DNA of 64,000 nt. Origin: Caballeronia sp. NK8 (lineage in GTDB: Bacteria > Pseudomonadota > Gammaproteobacteria > Burkholderiales > Burkholderiaceae). The DNA is taken from the NCBI RefSeq assembly GCF_018408855.1, contig NZ_AP024323.1, positions 992,001 to 1,056,000 on the forward strand, in the 5' to 3' direction. The notes below the pieces were generated by a model. The model ran no database searches, was not told where the DNA came from, and was given only the letters and a program-made list of their open reading frames with translations. A program made the position numbers and the translations under genes. Of this stretch, positions 8,784 through 16,203 are shown piece after piece. The stretch's first letter is position 1. Each line of letters opens with the position of its first letter.

Positions 8784-8957
8784 ATGACCACGCACAAGAA
8801 AAACCAGACGGCGCCGCGCCGCGAAGGGTTCCGCTGCACCGGCGCGCAACTGGACGCCATTTGGCGCTTCGCCGAAGAGCGCAAGCTGGAGCATCAGCCG
8901 GTGCATATCGTGGTGGCCGAATACTGGCGCTGTCACGCGCACGCGAAAGCGGCCTGA
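8784..8957 (+). CDS. Small hypothetical protein (57 aa)
   Basis: A short gene with AAAGGA 6-10 nt before the ATG. The product is 57 residues, begins MTTHKKNQTAPRREGF, contains two Cys and several His (FRCTGAQLD, YWRCHAHAKAA), and is otherwise helical (LDAIWRFAEERKLEHQPVH). I do not recognise the family. Two spaced cysteines with histidines could bind a metal, but this is only a possibility. Confidence 0.55.
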   Translation: MTTHKKNQTAPRREGFRCTGAQLDAIWRFAEERKLEHQPVHIVVAEYWRCHAHAKAA

Positions 8958-9009
8958 TCGTTCGTTCTTCTTTCGATTGCAGCGCGTCGCCCATGCGGGC
9001 GGACGGGCG

Positions 9010-9384
9010 CTATTGCCCCGACAGTGCGCGCTGCTTGAGCACCCAGATCGCGGTCGGCACCGCGTAATAGCTGCTGACGTTGCCCGTGACGAGCTTGCCC
9101 GTCAGCTGGATGCGCGCGTTGTCCGCCGGCGTTGCGTCGATGATCTGCACCGCCGATACCGTCGACTGTTGCCGCCCGCCTTGTCCCGTGCTCGCGCTCG
9201 TGACGCAGATCGGGCTCGTCAGCGTGAGTACCCACGCCGGCTTCGCGGACGCGTCCGCTTCACGCGCGCCCTGGCGGGTGGCCGTGCCTTCGAGCGTGAC
9301 GACATCGCCGTCGCTGTAGCACGGCGCCGCCGCCGCGGAGCCTGCCATCAGCACGAGCATCCAAGCACAGGCTTTCGCAATCAT
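9010..9384 (-). CDS. Small exported protein (DUF4431-like)
   Basis: Exported protein of 124 residues with a Sec signal peptide (MIAKACAWMLVLMAGSAAAA, cleavage near AAAAPCYSD). The mature part is beta-rich and has two Cys (APCYSDG and TSPICVTS) that could pair. The middle (GTATRQG, KPAWVLTLTSPICV, LTGKLVTG) resembles the DUF4431 family as I remember it; no function is known to me. The ATG at 9384, with GAGG 5 nt upstream, is preferred over longer in-frame starts because it begins directly with the signal peptide. Confidence 0.7.
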   Translation of the reverse strand: MIAKACAWMLVLMAGSAAAAPCYSDGDVVTLEGTATRQGAREADASAKPAWVLTLTSPICVTSASTGQGGRQQSTVSAVQIIDATPADNARIQLTGKLVTGNVSSYYAVPTAIWVLKQRALSGQ

Positions 9385-9642
9385 TCGAACCTCGCGAAGA
9401 GCGCGTCGCGTGACGCGCGGTTCCGGGACAAGAAGCTCAGTTACTTTAGGTGATAGCCGTTGGGGTCGCAACCTGCTACGGATTCGTCATCGACATCCTT
9501 CCTTTCGAAACCATCATGCGGGAACGGCCGTTGCTGATGTTCTTCTGACGAAATGAACAACACGGAGCGCGGATCAGACATGCGCATAAACACATCCGTT
9601 GCTTGGTGCGCTCGACGAAGCGGACCGACAGAGGGGGCGACG

Positions 9643-10077
9643 ATGAATCAGGTCATAGTTGGGGTGTTCGGTTCCTATCGGGATGGACACGACGCGCTTC
9701 GCGCATTGCAGCTCGCGGGCTTGCGACGCGACGATGCACATCTTTACCGCGCGGGACAAGGAGACGTCGACATCGATGCGCTTCTGCCGCCCGCACACGA
9801 CGAGGACGATGCCGAATACGTCGCGCATGGCGAGCATCAGGGCGTGATCGGCGCGCGCAACCGATTCGTGCCGCATGAGCCATTGCCGCCGCGTTCGCCC
9901 ACGCCGCACGTCTCCGATGACGCGACGCCGCAGCGAACCTTGCTCGTCATCCGTATCTCCGACGAGATCAAGCCTGGCGCCATCGGCGAGGTGCTGCACG
10001 AGCATGGCGCGATCGCGGTGAAGGACGCGAGCGGGCACTGGCGCTTCTCGCCGTTCAGAAATCCGGCACGCGTCTGA
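9643..10077 (+). CDS. Hypothetical protein (stress-protein-like N-terminus)
   Basis: Soluble protein of 144 residues. GAGGGGGCGACG precedes the ATG at 9643, which decides the start over an earlier in-frame one. The N-terminus (MNQVIVGVFGSYRDGHDAL) resembles the beta-alpha opening of general-stress proteins that modulate membrane or ferritin-like partners. A proline- and acid-rich linker follows (about residues 48-95), then a second alpha/beta unit (RTLLVIRISDEIKPGAIGEV). No catalytic motif is seen. The gap 9472-9642 upstream holds no gene. Confidence 0.65.
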   Translation: MNQVIVGVFGSYRDGHDALRALQLAGLRRDDAHLYRAGQGDVDIDALLPPAHDEDDAEYVAHGEHQGVIGARNRFVPHEPLPPRSPTPHVSDDATPQRTLLVIRISDEIKPGAIGEVLHEHGAIAVKDASGHWRFSPFRNPARV

Positions 10078-10088
10078 GCGAACGACGC

Positions 10089-10292
10089 TCAATGCATGCC
10101 CGGATGCGGCTTGCGCACTGCGAGATGCCCTTCGGACTCGGCACGCTCGTCCTCTTCCGCGTCGTCCTGCGATGCCTCATTGGCGAGATCGCGCGCTTCT
10201 TGCGCGGCTGCGGCCGCGCGCAAGCGCCGGCAATGCGCGGCATGACGAAACGTGGCGAGCATACGCACGACTTCGCGGGTTCTCGTTCTCAT
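10089..10292 (-). CDS. Small charged hypothetical protein (67 aa)
   Basis: A 67-residue protein preceded by a strong ribosome site (GAGGGAGGCAACG before the ATG at 10292). It has a basic N-terminal half rich in Arg and His and an acidic middle (SQDDAEEDERAESEGH). No fold or family is recognised. It converges with the preceding gene, with 11 nt between them. Confidence 0.5.
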   Translation of the reverse strand: MRTRTREVVRMLATFRHAAHCRRLRAAAAAQEARDLANEASQDDAEEDERAESEGHLAVRKPHPGMH

Positions 10293-10420
10293 CGTTGCCT
10301 CCCTCGAAGCAGTTGAGAAACTACTTTAAGTGTAGGCGGCAAATACTCGGGCGCAAGGCGTTTGAGCGAAATAATGAGCCTGGATACTTTCCCGTCGGCG
10401 CAGGCTGACGCCGCATGAAA

Positions 10421-10456
10421 AAACCGGGCGGCTGCTTGCGCAGACGCCCGGCTTTT
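10421..10456 (-). terminator. Rho-independent terminator (strong, possibly two-way)
   Basis: A hairpin with arms CCGGGCGxCTGC and GCAGxCGCCCGG, loop TTGC, is followed on the minus strand by a run of six T. The plus-strand side also has TTTT, so it may work in both directions. It ends the transcript of the small exported-protein gene at 10597-10782 after a trailer of about 140 nt. Confidence 0.85.
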
Positions 10457-10596
10457 GTACTGCATCACTTCTACTACAACTACTCACTTTCACGCGGTTA
10501 TTACTACTGCACTGCTGTTGCAACTACTCACTTCCAAGTCACTGCGTTACCGCTATTGCTACTGCTACTGCTTCGCTACTAGTTACTGCCACTGCT
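10457..10596 (-). repeat. Low-complexity CAGTAG-type tract in the 3' trailer
   Basis: On the minus strand this trailer is built from degenerate copies of CAGTAG, GTAGCA and AGTGG, and holds two near-identical copies of AAGTGAGTAGTTG. It is strongly depleted in C. It lies between the stop codon of the small exported protein and the terminator hairpin, so it should be transcribed but is not translated in that frame. Confidence 0.7.
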
Positions 10597-10782
10597 TTAC
10601 TTCCACTGCTCCAACATCGCGACGGCATCGGCCGGCGAACGATTCTGCTCGTAATCGACCGCAAACATCGTGCTGCTATCTGAATACATGTCGAATGCGG
10701 CGCGGCCGGTATTCATCGACATGAACGCGATCAGGCTCATCGACATGACCGCGGCGGCGAGGATGATGCGCTTCTTGTTCAT
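10597..10782 (-). CDS. Small exported or membrane-anchored protein (61 aa)
   Basis: A 61-residue protein that begins MNKKRIILAAAVMSMSLIAF, a short signal peptide or anchor that may be cleaved near GRAA. About 35 residues follow (FDMYSDSSTMFAVDYEQ and a helical end with a terminal Trp-Lys). The ATG at 10782 is preferred over the longer frame because the signal sequence starts there, though the ribosome site is weak. It resembles other small exported proteins of unknown role. The following C-poor trailer and terminator support a dedicated transcript. Confidence 0.6.
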   Translation of the reverse strand: MNKKRIILAAAVMSMSLIAFMSMNTGRAAFDMYSDSSTMFAVDYEQNRSPADAVAMLEQWK

Positions 10783-11078
10783 GATTGCTGTTCGTGCTGT
10801 GTCGTTCGGCGTTGATGAAATATTAGAGAGCCACGCATAGGAAAGCTCTAATCCGCGTCTTAAATTGCCGCGACAAGAATTAGGACCGAAAAGCACGAAC
10901 GGTTGATGATCCCCATTACCGCATCACGCGTTTGTTCGAACCGTCTAGTACATTTACCGCGTCGTGACCCACACACAACACGCATGAAAAGAACTTTACT
11001 GTCGCCTTGCCAGTAGCCTGCGATGCCGGGAGAATTGAAGCAACGGCCTAAAAGCCGTCCTTCACAAACGAGAGTTCG
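10783..11078. other. Divergent intergenic region without recognised gene
   Basis: About 296 bp between the small exported-protein gene (minus) and the DMT transporter gene (plus). It must hold both promoters. I see no convincing hairpin, operator or RNA gene; the only start-related signal is a weak GAGAG before the transporter ATG at 11079. Confidence 0.5.
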
Positions 11079-12017
11079 ATGGCAACCTTAGAGGGCAAGG
11101 CGCGATACCGGATTGATACCGATAACACCGGCGCCGGTATCGCCATCATGATCCTGACGACGGCACTCTTCGCTGCCAGCGATTCCACCGTCAAGCTGAT
11201 CGGCACCGCGGTCCCTCTGCTTGCGCTCCTCTGGGTGCGCTATCTCTTCCAGATGATCGTGCTGGGCGTCTGGCAAGTCCGGCGCGGCGCGTTCGGGCTG
11301 TTTCGCACGGGCGCGATCAAGCTCCAGGTCGTGCGCGCGGTGCTCCTCCTCACCAATTCCGCCTGCACGTTCGCGGGCCTGCGGCATCTGCCGCTGCCGG
11401 TCACGACATCGCTCGCGATGCTCGCGCCGCTCATCTCCACGCTGCTCGCCGCGCTCGTGCTGAAAGACGAAGTGCCGCGCAGCAAATGGGCGATGGTCGT
11501 GCTCGGCTTCATCGGCATGTTGCTCGTCGTGCGGCCGGGCGGCAGTCAGTTCAGCTGGACCGTGATCTTTCCGATCGGCGCGGCGACGACCTTCGCGTGC
11601 TTTCAGGTCTTGTCGAGTCACCTTTCGCGTGTCGACGACGCGATCACCACCAACTTTCTCACGGCGCTCGTCGCGACGGTCGTGCTGTGCGTGCTCGTCT
11701 GGATGGATCAGGCCGAGACCTTGCCGGCGCTCGCGCAAGTGCGCGTGGGAAGCTGGCTGCTCGTCGTCTTCATGGCGACGATGGCAACCGGCGGGCAACT
11801 GCTGATGTTGCAGGCGCTGCGCCGCGCGCCGCTGTCCCTGCTGACGCCCTTTTCCTACGGTCAGCTCGCATTCGCCGCGTTCTTCAGCTGGCTGCTGTTC
11901 GGCCAGGTGCCCGACATGTGGATGGCAATCGGCATGTGCGTGATCGCGGCGAGCGGCATTGGCACCGTGCTGATGCATGGACGCAAGCCGGCGCCGTCCG
12001 TACCGACGGAAATCTGA
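11079..12017 (+). CDS. DMT superfamily (EamA) transporter
   Basis: Inner-membrane transporter of 312 residues with ten predicted hydrophobic segments in two EamA repeats (first about residues 17-145, second about 155-300). Typical features are the loop SLAMLAPLISTLLAALVLKDE at the end of repeat one and the matching LTPFSYGQLAFAAFFSWLLF in repeat two. Members export amino acids, metabolites or S-adenosylmethionine-like compounds; the substrate cannot be read from sequence. It is flanked by a divergent gap upstream and a convergent HTH gene downstream. Confidence 0.9.
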   Translation: MATLEGKARYRIDTDNTGAGIAIMILTTALFAASDSTVKLIGTAVPLLALLWVRYLFQMIVLGVWQVRRGAFGLFRTGAIKLQVVRAVLLLTNSACTFAGLRHLPLPVTTSLAMLAPLISTLLAALVLKDEVPRSKWAMVVLGFIGMLLVVRPGGSQFSWTVIFPIGAATTFACFQVLSSHLSRVDDAITTNFLTALVATVVLCVLVWMDQAETLPALAQVRVGSWLLVVFMATMATGGQLLMLQALRRAPLSLLTPFSYGQLAFAAFFSWLLFGQVPDMWMAIGMCVIAASGIGTVLMHGRKPAPSVPTEI

Positions 12018-12071
12018 CGTTCAGGGAAGCACGACAGACGGCGCGCGCCACGCGCGCCGCCGCGAACGCGT

Positions 12072-12356
12072 TCAGTTGGCGTGATGGGCGTGCTGCGCCT
12101 GGCCCGTGCAGAGCCAGTGCGGATCGATATCCAGCGCTTTCCCGATGCGGCTGAATGCGGCAAACGGCGGAACCGTGATGCCGCGCCGCCAGAATTGCAC
12201 GTCGTGCTCGCTTACGTCGAGCCAGCCAGCGGCTTTTGCGGAACTGATGTTGGCTTTCTGCAGGGCTCGGTCGAGCCGCGCGGCCATGGCGCGCCGCAAG
12301 GTGTTGTCTTCGTGACTACGCTCAAGGTGGCCCAGGGTTTGGGAATGTCGCCCCAT
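12072..12356 (-). CDS. Small helix-turn-helix (Xre-like) protein
   Basis: A 94-residue protein with a helix-turn-helix in the middle: ALQKANISSAKAAGWLDVSE is helix-turn, followed by HDVQFWRRGITVPPFAAFSR as recognition helix and support. The C-terminal IGKALDIDPHWLCTG is typical of Xre/Cro regulators. It stands alone and converges with the DMT transporter gene. The ribosome site is weak (AGAGAAA). The target is unknown. Confidence 0.7.
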   Translation of the reverse strand: MGRHSQTLGHLERSHEDNTLRRAMAARLDRALQKANISSAKAAGWLDVSEHDVQFWRRGITVPPFAAFSRIGKALDIDPHWLCTGQAQHAHHAN

Positions 12357-12821
12357 TTTCTCTAATTCTCTCGATTTATATCTATATGCCGTTCAGCGCC
12401 GGCTCATTCGCGCGAGGTGAAGCGTACGCATTTACGATGACGAGGCAGTGACAGGAACAACTCCTCACGCCTGCTCTGGAAATGCCGATCGACCCGCGCG
12501 TTGCAGTGCGAGATTGTTTCAACTGGCACATCAATGCGTCAAGTGGGTAAACAACGCATTCGAACGCTTTTGGCTTAGGTGTTTACGAGCAGAATGCCGC
12601 CACGCTTGACGGACAGGCAGCTATGCGACCGCAGGTTCACCGTCCGGTCGGACGGGATTCTTTCGAATTTCGGAATATTTCCAGAAAATGAAATGATCGT
12701 TCGGATTATGTGATGTGTGATCAAAGTATACAGTCCTCATAAGCCTGCTTATTAATTGACTATTAGCTATTATTTTTGATCAGATAGCAGCCTGGTTTAA
12801 AGTCAAGCGGGGAAAACGTAA
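12357..12821. other. AT-richer gap upstream of the phasin gene
   Basis: About 465 bp without a supported gene, between the HTH gene (minus) and the phasin promoter. The stretch from about 12660 to 12850 is clearly richer in A and T than the neighbouring genes. It contains a palindrome GTCCGGTCGGAC near 12641 and TGATCA elements near 12720 and 12777. No ORF, RNA gene or terminator could be assigned. Confidence 0.5.
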
Positions 12822-12849
12822 TTGACACTTCATCCACTTGGCTTAGAAT
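12822..12849 (+). promoter_or_regulatory. Sigma70-type promoter of the phasin gene
   Basis: A perfect -35 box TTGACA (12822-12827) and a -10 box TAGAAT (12844-12849) are separated by 16 bp. The start point would fall near 12856, giving a leader of about 70 nt before the phasin ATG at 12926. Confidence 0.75.
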
Positions 12850-12925
12850 AAGGCATTCGCTGCACTGCACAATTCAGCGTTACCTCATTGCGCTATCTAT
12901 TCGCAACTTCCCTATGGAGTCGAGC

Positions 12926-13492
12926 ATGAGCAGTCTTGCGCCGGAAAACGTAATCGCGTCACAAAAGGCCGGAGTCGACACGACCTTCGGTCTCGCCTCC
13001 CGAGCCGTGGAGGGTTTCGAGAAACTGGTCGATTTGAACGTGCGTACGGTCAGAACGACGCTCGACGAACATCAGGCGCTCATCGCCCGGTCGCTGTCCG
13101 TGCGCGATCCGCAGGAATTCTTCGCGTTTCAGAACCAGCATCTGCAAGACAGCGCGAAGCGCGTGCAGGCGTACTGGCTGGGCGTCTATGAGATCGCGGC
13201 GGGCGTGCGCGGCGGTTATCTCGAAGCGGCGCAGGATCAGATCGAGAAGTCGCAGCGCAATGTTCAGGCGTTCGTCCAGAGCCTCGCGAGCAACGCGCCC
13301 GTCGGCAGCGAAGCCGTGGTGACGGCGTGGAAGACCGCGATCGACGCCGCGACCGAATCGGCGAATTCGGCTTATGAAGCCGCCAAGCGAGCCGCGCAGC
13401 AAGTGGTCGAGGCCGCGCAGAACGACGCTAGCGTAGCGAGTCAGACGGCCGTGCGCGCCGTGTCGCCGAAAACGGCCAGCGCGAAGAAGTAA
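12926..13492 (+). CDS. Phasin family protein (polyhydroxyalkanoate granule-associated)
   Basis: Small amphipathic coiled-coil protein of 188 residues that coats polyhydroxyalkanoate granules. It shows the Burkholderiales phasin pattern: an N-terminal helical block with ASRAVEGFEKLVDLNVRTVR, the segment DPQEFFAFQNQHLQDSAKRV, a long heptad-rich helix, and an Ala/Lys-rich tail ending ASAKK. The start at 12926 has GGAG 8 nt upstream; an ATG at 12914 is less well placed. It has its own promoter and terminator, so it is probably monocistronic and well expressed. Confidence 0.9.
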   Translation: MSSLAPENVIASQKAGVDTTFGLASRAVEGFEKLVDLNVRTVRTTLDEHQALIARSLSVRDPQEFFAFQNQHLQDSAKRVQAYWLGVYEIAAGVRGGYLEAAQDQIEKSQRNVQAFVQSLASNAPVGSEAVVTAWKTAIDAATESANSAYEAAKRAAQQVVEAAQNDASVASQTAVRAVSPKTASAKK

Positions 13493-13509
13493 TCTCGCGA
13501 GCAGTCAAG

Positions 13510-13535
13510 AAAAGGCGGACGCGGTCCGCCTTTTT
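13510..13535 (+). terminator. Rho-independent terminator after phasin gene
   Basis: The hairpin AAAAGGCGGAC, loop GCG, GTCCGCCTTTTT begins 18 nt after the phasin stop codon. The T run on the plus strand and A run before it make it usable in both directions, which also suits the convergent dioxygenase gene. Confidence 0.85.
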
Positions 13536-13544
13536 CTTTTTGCA

Positions 13545-13913
13545 TCAGCCACCCAGACTCGTCAGCACGAGTTCGTGCGAACGGCCGATCCACACGGCCG
13601 AATCGCGATGATCGACGAGCGCATCGCCGGTATTCGGATGCATGAAGACGTCGAGCGCGCCGTGATTGAGCGTGAGCCACGCGAGCATCGGCGCGAGCAG
13701 GTCGCCGCCGAATCCCAACTGGAACGACCACATCGGATGCGGTCCGACCGGGCGTTCGTGAAAACGGCCGAGGCGCAACGCGCCGCTTTGCAGTTCGTCC
13801 GCGAAACGCGCTTCAATAACGAGCCGCAATTGCCACGCGGCGTCGCGGCTCACGGCATCGAAATAAACGTGCGCGTGCCAGTCGGCGATCGTGCGGGTGT
13901 GCGTGGCTTCCAT
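13545..13913 (-). CDS. DOPA 4,5-dioxygenase family protein
   Basis: A 122-residue protein of the DOPA-dioxygenase-like family, small enzymes that cleave catechol rings extradiol. Recognisable blocks are DWHAHVYFD near the N-terminus, RFHERPVGPHPMWSFQLGF in the centre and DVFMHPNTGDALVDH near the end. Together these supply the conserved histidines expected to bind iron. The ATG at 13913 is chosen; a TTG 7 codons upstream is possible. It lies 53 nt after a Tat-signal protein gene and two flavoprotein-operon genes, so a phenolic substrate is plausible. Confidence 0.85.
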   Translation of the reverse strand: MEATHTRTIADWHAHVYFDAVSRDAAWQLRLVIEARFADELQSGALRLGRFHERPVGPHPMWSFQLGFGGDLLAPMLAWLTLNHGALDVFMHPNTGDALVDHRDSAVWIGRSHELVLTSLGG

Positions 13914-13966
13914 CGTTTCTTCCGTGCGCGGCAATATCGAGATGCGTTCATTCTAGCGAAGCGCTT

Positions 13967-14329
13967 TCAGCCGTGTTCGAGCGTCCATAGCAGCGCGCCG
14001 TCGTCCCATGCGCGATGATGCTGCGCGCGCATACCGATCTCCGCGCCCAGTTGCGCGAAAACGAAGGCATCCGCGAAGCGCGTGATTCCGCCAATTCCGT
14101 CGGAACGCGCAACCGCTTCCTTCGACAATCGCTCGAACCAGAGCCAGCCCGCATCGCCGGAAAGCGCGGCGATGCGCGTGGCCCGACGCAAAACGGCGCC
14201 ACTTTGCCGCAAGTCCTGATCGACGACCCAGATGCGCGTCGAGGCCCGCATGACGATGCCGGACGACCTCGACGGCCATCCCGCTGCGCCCATCGCGATG
14301 AGGAACTCACGCCGCGTCGTGCTCATCAT
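13967..14329 (-). CDS. Tat-signal hypothetical protein
   Basis: A 120-residue protein with an N-terminal twin-arginine motif (STTRREFLIAMGAAGW), which suggests folded export to the periplasm. The rest contains no Cys and no heme or iron-sulfur motif, and I do not recognise it. The ATG at 14329 overlaps the stop of the upstream flavoprotein gene by 4 nt (ATGA). The coupling suggests it is a partner of that enzyme, although p-cresol-methylhydroxylase partners are normally c-type cytochromes and this one is not. Confidence 0.72.
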   Translation of the reverse strand: MMSTTRREFLIAMGAAGWPSRSSGIVMRASTRIWVVDQDLRQSGAVLRRATRIAALSGDAGWLWFERLSKEAVARSDGIGGITRFADAFVFAQLGAEIGMRAQHHRAWDDGALLWTLEHG

Positions 14330-15924
14330 CCGTCCCGCGCAAAAGGCTTCGACGGCCAGATGCCCTGTTTGCCCGGCGACAGAATGCCGTTCGGATCGAG
14401 CGCGCGCTTGATCGTTTCCGATAGCCGCATCGAAGCGTGATCGTTGAAATCGTATTGCGCGGCGGCGAGATCCATATACGCGAGATGCGTCCGATATTGC
14501 CCGTAGCCCGCCGCGCCCGCATCGCGGATCAGCGTTTCGATCAGCGCGCCCGCCGCGCGCGACTGTTTCGGATCGTCGCGATCGAAAATCGCCGCGAAGA
14601 TGTGATGCATCGCGCGTTCGCCCACCGTGAAACCGCCGTAATAGTCGAAGCCGGATTGCTCGGCACGCTCGCGGACCATACGCACCTGTTTGACGGCATC
14701 GCGTCCGATCGGCGGGCAGACCGGCGAGAAATCGATATGCGCGCCCGAGCCGCCACGCCAGTTCAGCAGGCTGAATGCTTCGAGACCGGGAATGCCCACT
14801 TGCGCGCGATCGCCGCCGCCCTCGGGTTCCATGACGCCCTCGCGATACGGCATCTCGAAGAGCGTCGCGCCCGCGATCGGCTTGAAGCGTGCGTGCACGA
14901 TATCGCGCCGCGCCTTCACGAGCGACTCCGGCCCGTACAGGCAGAAGCGCAGATTCCAGCGCCCGATGCCGATCCTGCGCGCCATCGCGTCGATGGCGTC
15001 GTCGGGCATGGCGCCGTCGCCGTCGTACCACTGTTTGCGCGTCGACACGCCCGCCGCCCAGCGCACCGCGCTTTCGATGACCGCGTTGCTCTGGATCGTG
15101 CCGTCGCGACGAAGCGGGCGCAGCGTATCGACGATGGCCTCCAGATCGTCCTCGCGCGCGAACGCGTAGCGGCAGATCATGTAGCCCTCGGGCGCCGGCA
15201 TGAGCCAGAGACCCAGTTTCGTGACCACGCCGAAGTTCGACTGCATGAACATGCCGTCATATGACGGCCCGAAGCCGCTTTTGAACACCTGCCAGTCGCG
15301 GCTCGACGACATCGCGCCCATGCCGGTGCGTACCACCTCGCCGTTCGCGAGCACGACTTCCATGCCGCACTGATTGGCCGCGTGGTCGCCGTAAGGCGTC
15401 GTGCCGTAGCCGCGTTCGAGCGTGTTGCCGATCACGCTGCCCCAGCCGGCCGCGGGCGGATCGAGCCAGAAACGCCGTGGCGTGCCGAGCGCGCGATGCA
15501 CATCGTAGTACGTCACGCCCGGCTCGACGAGCGCATGACCCAACGTCTCGTCGATCTCGATGATGCGGTTCATCCGCCGCAGATCGAGCACGACGCAACC
15601 GCGCATGCGCGGGGCCGCGCCGCCGTATGCGAAGTTGCGTCCCGTCGAGACGGTCCAGAGCGGCACGCGATACCGGTTCGCCACCGCCAACGCCGCGCGC
15701 ACGCCGTCGACATCGTTCGGCAGCACGACGGCGGACGGCGCATGCGCCGACGCATCGCCGGGCGCGAACGGATCGAGATACGGCTCGAGTTGCGAAGCGG
15801 TATCGTTCGGCAGCACCGCATCGCCGCCGAGCGCCGCCGCGAAAGCCGCGAGCGCCGCGCGAAACTGCGCCGCCGACATGCCCGGCGGCAACGGCGCGGC
15901 GTCGGGACCGGCAGACGCGCTCAA
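14326..15924 (-). CDS. FAD-linked oxidase of the vanillyl-alcohol oxidase / p-cresol methylhydroxylase family
   Basis: Flavoenzyme of 532 residues oxidising para-substituted phenols. The N-terminal PCMH FAD domain (STGRNFAYGGAAPRMRG, DLRRMNRIIEID, YGTTPYGDHAANQCGMEVV) matches remembered PchF and VAO closely. In the C-terminal domain GSGAHIDFSPV carries H396, aligned with the VAO His that binds FAD covalently; PchF uses a Tyr in NWRGG context and the corresponding residue here is Leu. The enzyme is therefore more oxidase-like. The TTG start at 15924 overlaps the lipoprotein stop and has GGCGGA upstream; a longer frame would lie inside that gene. Confidence 0.86.
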   Translation of the reverse strand: MSASAGPDAAPLPPGMSAAQFRAALAAFAAALGGDAVLPNDTASQLEPYLDPFAPGDASAHAPSAVVLPNDVDGVRAALAVANRYRVPLWTVSTGRNFAYGGAAPRMRGCVVLDLRRMNRIIEIDETLGHALVEPGVTYYDVHRALGTPRRFWLDPPAAGWGSVIGNTLERGYGTTPYGDHAANQCGMEVVLANGEVVRTGMGAMSSSRDWQVFKSGFGPSYDGMFMQSNFGVVTKLGLWLMPAPEGYMICRYAFAREDDLEAIVDTLRPLRRDGTIQSNAVIESAVRWAAGVSTRKQWYDGDGAMPDDAIDAMARRIGIGRWNLRFCLYGPESLVKARRDIVHARFKPIAGATLFEMPYREGVMEPEGGGDRAQVGIPGLEAFSLLNWRGGSGAHIDFSPVCPPIGRDAVKQVRMVRERAEQSGFDYYGGFTVGERAMHHIFAAIFDRDDPKQSRAAGALIETLIRDAGAAGYGQYRTHLAYMDLAAAQYDFNDHASMRLSETIKRALDPNGILSPGKQGIWPSKPFARDG

Positions 15925-16049
15925 TATCCGCCGCTGCTGCCGCTGCTGGACGTCGTGCCGGATGACGTCGAACCGCCATCGGTCTGACATCCCGCGAGCA
16001 GGCCGGCGAGGAGCGCGAGCACGACTGTTGCGATTCTGGCGAGTTTCAT
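15921..16049 (-). CDS. Small lipoprotein (42 aa)
   Basis: A 42-residue protein with a classic lipoprotein signal: MKLARIATVVLALLAGLLAGC, lipobox LAGC, followed by a Gly/Ser/Thr-rich tail (TDGGSTSSGTTSSSGSSGGY). GGAGG precedes the ATG at 16049. The mature part is only about 22 residues with no fold. It is first in the flavoprotein operon and overlaps the next gene's TTG start, so it may act mainly in translational coupling or as a small envelope anchor. Confidence 0.75.
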   Translation of the reverse strand: MKLARIATVVLALLAGLLAGCQTDGGSTSSGTTSSSGSSGGY

Positions 16050-16203
16050 GAAACGACCTCCGAAAGGTTTGAAAACCAGGCGCGGCGATTAAACCGCTTG
16101 TCCATTAAACGCGCGGCGGTACGTCGATATTCCTTCGCGAAACCGTGTGAGACAATTTCGCGCCGCGCAAAGCCTGCGCGCGAACTCTTACTCACGTCAC
16201 GCG

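Noticed and set aside
10457..10596. Possible CRISPR-like array
   Set aside because: The units are degenerate hexamer-scale repeats without constant repeats of 25-40 bp, spacers or nearby cas genes.
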